Translations under genes and position numbers: made by a program
Notes under the pieces: model-generated
The model's input: only the letters and a program-made list of their open reading frames with translations
The model's database searches: none
What the model was told of the DNA's origin: nothing
Source of the DNA: Adiantum capillus-veneris
Taxonomy: Eukaryota; Streptophyta; Polypodiopsida; Polypodiales; Pteridaceae
Direction: 5' to 3'
Assembly (NCBI GenBank): GCA_014529385.2
Contig: CM043953.1
Span: 113,191,549-113,255,548, forward strand
DNA length: 64,000 bases
Part shown: positions 58,340-64,000 of the stretch, in pieces
Position numbering within the stretch: the first letter of the stretch is position 1
Layout: each line of letters opens with the position of its first letter

Positions 58340-60720
58340 CTTCCTGTACAGAATGTCAACTCTTGGAGCGCACTGATCCTGGAATATACGGAACAGCAGA
58401 AGGGCCAGGAAGCTCTGGGCTGTTTTTGGAAGATGCAAGGTGAGGGCATCTCTTTGGATGAAATTACCTATGCTTTGGTCTTAAAGGCTATCTTGACAGT
58501 AAAGACTCTCTCTAGTCGTACCCTCACAAAAGCACAAATAGACCATGCTGGCATTCTCTTCGAGATGTCCTCTATTGGAACACATTGATTGCATAGTACT
58601 GCCAGCATGGACGTGGCAAGGAAGCTCTGGACTGAAAAGTAAGGGTTTCTCGCTGGAAGAACTATCTTGGAGTGCTCGTGCAGACAAATATGCAAGGACT
58701 TTCTTCAAATGCATTCACCCATGCTTTCGTGTGGAAGGCACGTGGCCTTACGCCAAGATATGTATTTTCAGTCCATCATTCCTCTCACATCAGGTGCGCA
58801 TTTCAATCGCCGGTATCTATCGACAATCCCCCATCGAGAAGGATTCAAAGGTGCATCAAATCTGTCCCGAAGGTGCTTCATATCTAAAAGTTACGGCCGG
58901 GACATTCCCCATTTGAGTTGTTATTAGAGTTTTCCATGCTTTGCAGATCCTCCCATCAATGGAGTTAGAGAGTGGCAGGTATTGTGCTAGCTGGGCACTT
59001 CAATGCAAGGACAACAACTTGTCAAGCTACCTTCTCTGATACATCAACAGAGGAATTTCGTGAGTATGACCAGGTGGATCTTTGCATGGTCGACTTCTGG
59101 AGCAGATTTAAGCCGGTATAAAATAGGAAAGCTCTCCTAACATTTTCAGACAGAGAAGGGGCATTAGAATGAGTAGCTAGCCAACGTTTTTTTCATCAGA
59201 ATAGCTAGCGTTTTTTCATCAGCTCGCTCGCGTTGTGCTGGCCACCACAGATCAGCCCTGGTGCTTGGCAATCGCAGCATATTAGCCTAGTGTTTTCTCT
59301 TCGAATCAGCCTATGCTCTTAGCTTGCAAGCAGATCAGGCAGCATCTAACTTTTCAGCCCATTCTCCATTGATGGAACGGCTTGTAACTGCCTTCGCAAT
59401 CATCCTGTTGCGGTCCGGTGCTTCGATAGCCCACTGGGCTTCTCCTCGACCATTTCCACGCCGACATCGACTTGTTGTCCATCATCGACAACACCAAGAT
59501 CTGCATTTTGGGTCCTTTATTCCTCTCGCATCGGGTGCGCATTTCAGCCATCGGTGGCAATGACACCTTGAAAGCATCTGCCATTCCGAAAGATCCTGAC
59601 ATGGTTGAGAGAATACATGATGAGAGTGCTAGTCATGACCTATTAGTAAGATGTTGTTCTTTGTAAGTCTTTTCTTGCTATGTATGCCAAATGCAAAAGT
59701 AGAAAAAGATTTTAATGATCTTTTTGTTAGAAATGTCGTCTCTTGGAGTATGTTGATTGTAGGATATGCCTAGCATGGTTGTGACAAGGAAGTGAGGGCT
59801 CCTCGCCATACAAAGTCTCTTGGAGTGCTCTTTGAGCATGCAAGGACAACAAACTGTCAGGCTACCTTCTCTGATACATCAGCAGAGGAATTCCGTGAGT
59901 ATGACCATTTGGATCTTTGCATGATCCACTTTCGGAGCAAATTTCAGTCCCGGTAAAAAAAAGGGATGCTCTCCTAGAGTTTTCAGACAGAGAAGGGACG
60001 TTAGAATGAGTAGCTACTCAGTGTTTTTTGCATCAGCATAGCCAGCGTTTTTTCACCGGCTTGCTCACGTTGTGTTGGCTACTACAGATCAGCCCTACTA
60101 CTTGGCAATAGAGCATATTAGCCTAGTGTTTTTTCTTCAAATTAGCCTATTCTCTCAGCCTACAGCAGATCAGCCAGTGATCTTAGTTTTCAGTCCATTC
60201 CCCGTCGACACGATGGCTAGTTACTACCTTCGCAATCATCCCGTAGCGGTCCAGTGCTTCAATAGCCCGTTGGGCTTCTCCTCCGCCATTTCCTTGCCAA
60301 CATCAATTGCTTGATTGTTGTCCATCATCGGCAATGCCAAGATCTGAATTTTCAGTCCTTCATTCCTCTCACATTGGGTGCGCATTCCAGCCATCGGTGG
60401 CCATCGACAATCCCTCATCGAGAAGGATTCAAAGGTGCATCAATTCAGCCCGGGAGGTGCTTCATATCAAAGAGTCACCCGCCGCCGGGACATTTCCCAT
60501 TTGATTTATCAGAGTTTTCCATGAATTGCAAATCCTCCCATCATTGCAGAAGAGCATCACAATCTGCAGCAGTTCGTTGCATGTCATCGCTTTGAATGTG
60601 ATGAGATTTCTAGCCAGGGGCTATTGAGAAGAGATATTGTGCTTATCAGTTCTTTGGTCGATATGTATGCCAAATGTGGTGCACTTGAGAAAGCAAAAAA
60701 ACTGCTTGGGGAGCTTTTGC
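58340..60720 (+). pseudogene. fragments of PLS-type PPR gene(s)
   Basis: Three islands of plant pentatricopeptide-repeat protein are visible on the plus strand. At 58340-58495: LPVQNVNSWSALI, then GQEALGCFWKMQGEGI and DEITYALVLKA, a near-complete P/L/S-type unit. At about 59674-59755: LAMYAKC and, in a neighbouring frame, VRNVVSWSML. At about 60630-60720: LVDMYAKCGALEKAK then LLGELLP. Such proteins bind organelle RNA one base per repeat. Here the islands are separated by repeated non-PPR sequence, with frame changes and stops, and no start, targeting peptide or E/DYW tail is visible. They may come from one shattered gene or several. Confidence 0.72.
58751..60545. repeat. interspersed direct duplications around the PPR relics
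   Basis: A block of about 550 bp near 59010-59560 recurs at about 59850-60400 (offset about 845 bp), sharing AGGACAACAA, TACCTTCTCTGATACATCA, GAATTTCGTGAGTATGACC, ACAGATCAGCCCT and CATATTAGCCTAGTGTTTT. A second block, 58751-58960, recurs at 60334-60545 (TCCATCGAGAAGGATTCAAAG-type; GGTGCGCATT; AGAGTTTTCCATG). Confidence 0.82.
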
Positions 60721-60983
60721 CTAAAATTTTGCCTCTTGGAGTCCACTAAATATTGTAATTCAGCTTTTTATTCCACTATTCTTCATGTATCCCATTCAAA
60801 CCTCTAACAATCCTAACTCGCTCGTGTTTCATTGCAAACAGATCAAGAGAAGCTTGGACACATCTCCTCTATATTTGCAACGGCAACATATTCCAGCGTG
60901 CGATGAGTAAGAAGTGTCACATTCTAGCCTTGAACGTTGCGAACACAGTAAAAAGAACACACCAAAAATTGCATGCTGCCATG

Positions 60984-61060
60984 GGAATGGCACGTTCCCT
61001 CATATTATTAAAATTGGGGAGGACGATGCAAACTCCCCCGTGCAAGGACACTAGCACATT
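60984..61060 (+). promoter_or_regulatory. conserved block with hairpin upstream of Helitron-2 ORF
   Basis: GGAATGGCACGTTCC (60984-60998) matches GGAATGGCACATTCC of Helitron-1 with one change that leaves a G-T pair in the stem. It is followed by AAAATTGGGGAGGA, ACTCCCCCGTG and a T-rich stretch in the same order as at 40751. Function unknown. Confidence 0.45.
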
Positions 61061-61365
61061 TTCGTTTTTTTATATAACATGAATAAGAAAGAACACATAC
61101 AAATAATGAGATTACTCTCAGAACCTTCAACATTGTGCTATTACTTTTCTAACGCTTCATACTTATTCTTTGCAAGGGACATTGGGAAAATCAGCTATCT
61201 CTTGCCTCTTCCCAACTCAAAAACCCACAGCAGCACAATCCAGCGCCAGGTACATGGTTGTTTCAAACGCTTGCATTGTTCGTTCCTCAGACGTGACTAG
61301 TAAGTAAATATCACAATGTTCTCATCGCATTGAATCATTTAGATTGAGTCCGACTTAAGCCTTGA

Positions 61366-63971
61366 ATGGACCATCATCGAAAGTGTAGGATACACCTCAG
61401 CAGATCAAAAGCAAGATATCGCACTTCAATTAGAAAGAAGGCCAAATTTATACCGTGCACACAATCATGGATTGATATCGTCGATATAGTCTACCAATGG
61501 AGTTCAGACGTTGCAGCAATATTTAGACCTTTAAGCATATGCTTTGTTTGTGGTGTAGTTTTGATCCAAAGAAGTGTCTCTTTCGATTGTACTCGAGCTC
61601 CAGACGAGATATTGATTGCAATATTTGCTAGCAGTCTATTGTTATCCAGCTTAAAGGCTACACAAATACAAACGCAATGGGTACAGTGCTCCACTTGAGA
61701 GAACTCAAGTGCACGTCGCAGATATTGTGTGCCCTTACTTCCAGACTACACAAGAAGAATATTGAACGGAAATCAACTTCACATACAGCTATTGAGTGTC
61801 ATTGACATATCTGTCAATGCCATCTCAACAGTGACAGCAATTGCACTAGGTATACTAGACAGACGTTCAATATTGCATAGCCCTCTGCTATCATGGAGTA
61901 AAGAGCATACAACAACCTTCATAGAGCAAGATCTAGCTACATCACAAGTGGCGGACATACTTGCATTCAATCTCGAGGACAACTTCATACTATAGAAGTA
62001 CATGCCGATGGCTGAACGGAAAAATAAGAAGGTTGGCCTCTACATACTAAGCCAAGATAGTGTGAGAAATATCATTCAACAACAACAAGACAACGCACCG
62101 TTTGCACTGATGGCACAGCTTGACACAAGTTTGATGTTTGGTATCATCAAAAACATCGTTGAACCAGCCAGGAGAAGAGCATTCAGTATCACCGCTAGTG
62201 ATACTTACAAATTTGCTTCCCTGCAACTCCGTGGCCGTCAACTGTTGCTTTAGAGAACGGTTGCGTTCAAGCCCAATGACATGCATGCCCCATCAAGCTC
62301 TGCAAACGACATCACAATAGAGACAGTAGCGTTTCCATTCCTGTTTCCTTTTGGGAAAGGCCAGTATGATGGTAAAATCAACTTCAGTATATATGTAAAG
62401 ATACTTGCATCGACTCTGTTCTCTGTTTACACCCTATACAAGCCCTACCTACTCATAATGTACCAACTAAAGCAGGCACTTATGTTGGCTAAAAATACAC
62501 ACACGAGCTTGTTGCAGAAGGACAAGAGGTCCAATCGTACAGCAACTAACAAAGATACTATGAGGCATGTGCTTCGATACAGCACCCCATCCACCATGCC
62601 AGGCTCCTACTCGTGGCACCGCAAGAACCTAAAGGACCTGATAGCAATGGTGGACGAATGAGGAATGCCTGATTTCTTCTTGACTTTCACTGTCGATGAG
62701 GTCACAGACACAAGATGGCCTGAGATTGACATGATCAAGCTAATTACGCAGCAGTTAAATGCCTCCTTCACTTGGACAGACTGCCCAATGGAATGCACCC
62801 TCACCTTTCACTCTAAGTTCTAGATGCTTCTGTCCAAATACATACTTGCAAAAGGTGTGTTGGGCCGTGTGCAACACCCCACTTGGTTAGATATGAGGTT
62901 CAAAATAGAGGATCATTGCATGCTCATGTCATACTGTGGATGCATGAAGAAGACAAAGAGCAACTATCTGTTGTAATAGCTGCATACATCCCGATAGAAA
63001 TTGGCTTTGTGGTTTCACCACAAACAAGCCAGCTCCGAGAACTCGTACTCAGGAAACAACTTCACAAGTGCCGTACCAGTTGTTACCACGGTCAAAGAGA
63101 TGGAGTATGTAAACACGGGTTTCCATTTCATGTGCAACCAAATCCAAACCCAGTTTTCAACGAACAAAATCACAGATGGCACTACTTTAGGCCCCGACAT
63201 GAAGACAGAAATGTCATACCTTACCACCCTACACTGCTCTTGCTATGGGGTGCACATATGAATATACAGCGGGTCACCAATTTGTCGTTGTCCAACTACC
63301 TCTTGAAGTATGCACTCAAAACTGAACCAATGGGCCATCTCAACATCCATCCAGAAGATGCAAAGTGCTTAGGCCTAGATGGCCTTGACACTGTGAAATT
63401 GAAGCTGATCTCAGCCTCTTTACTGTTGAAACCTATCTCAGCAACAGAAGTGGCATCAAATTGTTTGCAAATCCCAATCATTTCAAAGAGCGATAGCGTC
63501 CACTATGTCTACTTATCGTCCCCGGCACTACGAGAACGAATCATTTCTCACAACAATAATGTCTTGCTGCACCCTGTTGATCTGTATTGCGCACGAACAC
63601 AAACTCTGGAGAAGCTTACATTTTACGACTTCCACAAGAATTACATAGTGATGAAGGGAAAAGAAAGAAAAAAAGGTCTTTCAAAGGAGAATACATATGG
63701 CCAATCGCTGCAGCGGCAACGCCGACTAGTCCGTTTCACAGACTTTCACCTAGGGCATCACCCGGAGGCTTTCTTTTACAACGTGTTGCTAAAGAGTATC
63801 ACCTTCAAAAATGAATCCCAGTTTCTTTCACCTAAGAACGTGTCCATGTCATACTATCTTGAGTGCAAACTAAGAAATTTGATACTAACAGATGAGGACC
63901 TTGAGATGTACATCACAGAGTACAACAAAATATGCTCACGACAGATCAAACACAGCAATTTCACAACATGA
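61366..63971 (+). pseudogene. Helitron-2 Rep (broken, partial)
   Basis: N-terminal pieces: SWIDIVDIVYQWSSD and LSICFVCGVV (about 61460-61560, matching the finger region of Helitron-1), then LLPDYTRRILNG (about 61735). Helitron_like_N: ETVAFPFLFPFGKG (about 62325), LYKPYLLIMYQLKQA and SWHRKNLKDLIAMVDE. Rep: HUH motif NRGSLHAHVILW (about 62910) and NYLLKYALKTEP (about 63300). Defects: stops at 61696, 61993, 62251, 62659 and 62821, then a one-base frame change near 62870. The last 363 codons (62883-63971) are open. Confidence 0.88.
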
Positions 63972-64000
63972 TATTGCAGAAGACATCCTAAAGAAAGGTT

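Larger units (their letters stand above)
60984..64000 (+). mobile_element. Helitron-2, 5' portion (runs off window)
   Basis: This is a relative of Helitron-1 covering the upstream block, the N-terminal region and the Rep domain; the helicase and anything after it lie beyond 64000. The two share long protein stretches (PISATE.A.NCLQIPII, HPVDLYCAR, YHPT.LLLW.AHMNIQRVTN) with much amino-acid divergence, so they are separate old insertions of one family. Confidence 0.85.

Overview
This window is nuclear DNA of a land plant, and almost all of it is nested, decayed transposable elements. No intact host gene was recognised. Three things point to a plant: three LTR families carry initiator-Met-tRNA primer sites of the TGGTATCAGAGC type, chromodomain-bearing Ty3/gypsy elements sit beside Ty1/copia elements and Rep/helicase Helitrons, and there are relics of PLS-type pentatricopeptide-repeat (PPR) genes. 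The wording of the PPR relics (VNSWSALI, GQEALGCFWKMQGEG, LVDMYAKCGALEKAK) resembles the expanded PPR families of seed-free vascular plants. A fern is my best guess; this is inference.

Left third (1-22.3 kb). A copia element on the minus strand (copy A, cut by the window edge) sits in the 5' LTR of a gypsy element (gypsy-1, to 12531). Next comes a spacer with a broken unknown ORF and a field of degenerate repeats built on the phrase CCTAGTTTACC. A complete second copia copy (B, 14265-19384, 192-bp LTRs, 5-bp target duplication CCATA) splits that field. A 5'-truncated gypsy-3 fragment (20841-22331) follows; its chromodomain is interrupted by gypsy-2.

Middle (22.3-40.6 kb). Gypsy-2 has an LTR-pol-LTR-gag layout: the first unit lost its gag and the second lost its pol. 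Its RT is split by a 692-bp MITE with 14-bp terminal inverted repeats, an 8-bp target duplication and a poly-G core. An inverted 686-bp copy of the same MITE splits the RT of a minus-strand LINE (about 33.3-36.7 kb). Simple and degenerate repeats follow.

Right third (40.6-64 kb). Helitron-1 (about 40.75-51.53 kb) encodes Rep (HUH) and PIF1-like helicase. A complete minus-strand copia element (C, 44496-49734, 322-bp LTRs, target duplication ATACA) interrupts it. Downstream of the helicase is a second, apparently spliced ORF ending in a GIY-YIG-like nuclease domain, which is the most unusual item here. Then come long (CT)n tracts, a young non-autonomous LTR element (53539-56432), a 91-bp tandem repeat, duplicated PPR debris, and the 5' part of a related Helitron-2 that runs off the end. 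Both Helitrons share a short conserved block with a hairpin upstream of their ORFs.

Every coding region carries stops or frameshifts, so nothing here is likely to encode a full-length protein, except possibly a small ORF at 52065. Nesting and LTR divergence (counted by eye: about 0.6%, 1.9% and 2.6%) make the non-autonomous element the youngest complete LTR insertion, followed by copia C and copia B.
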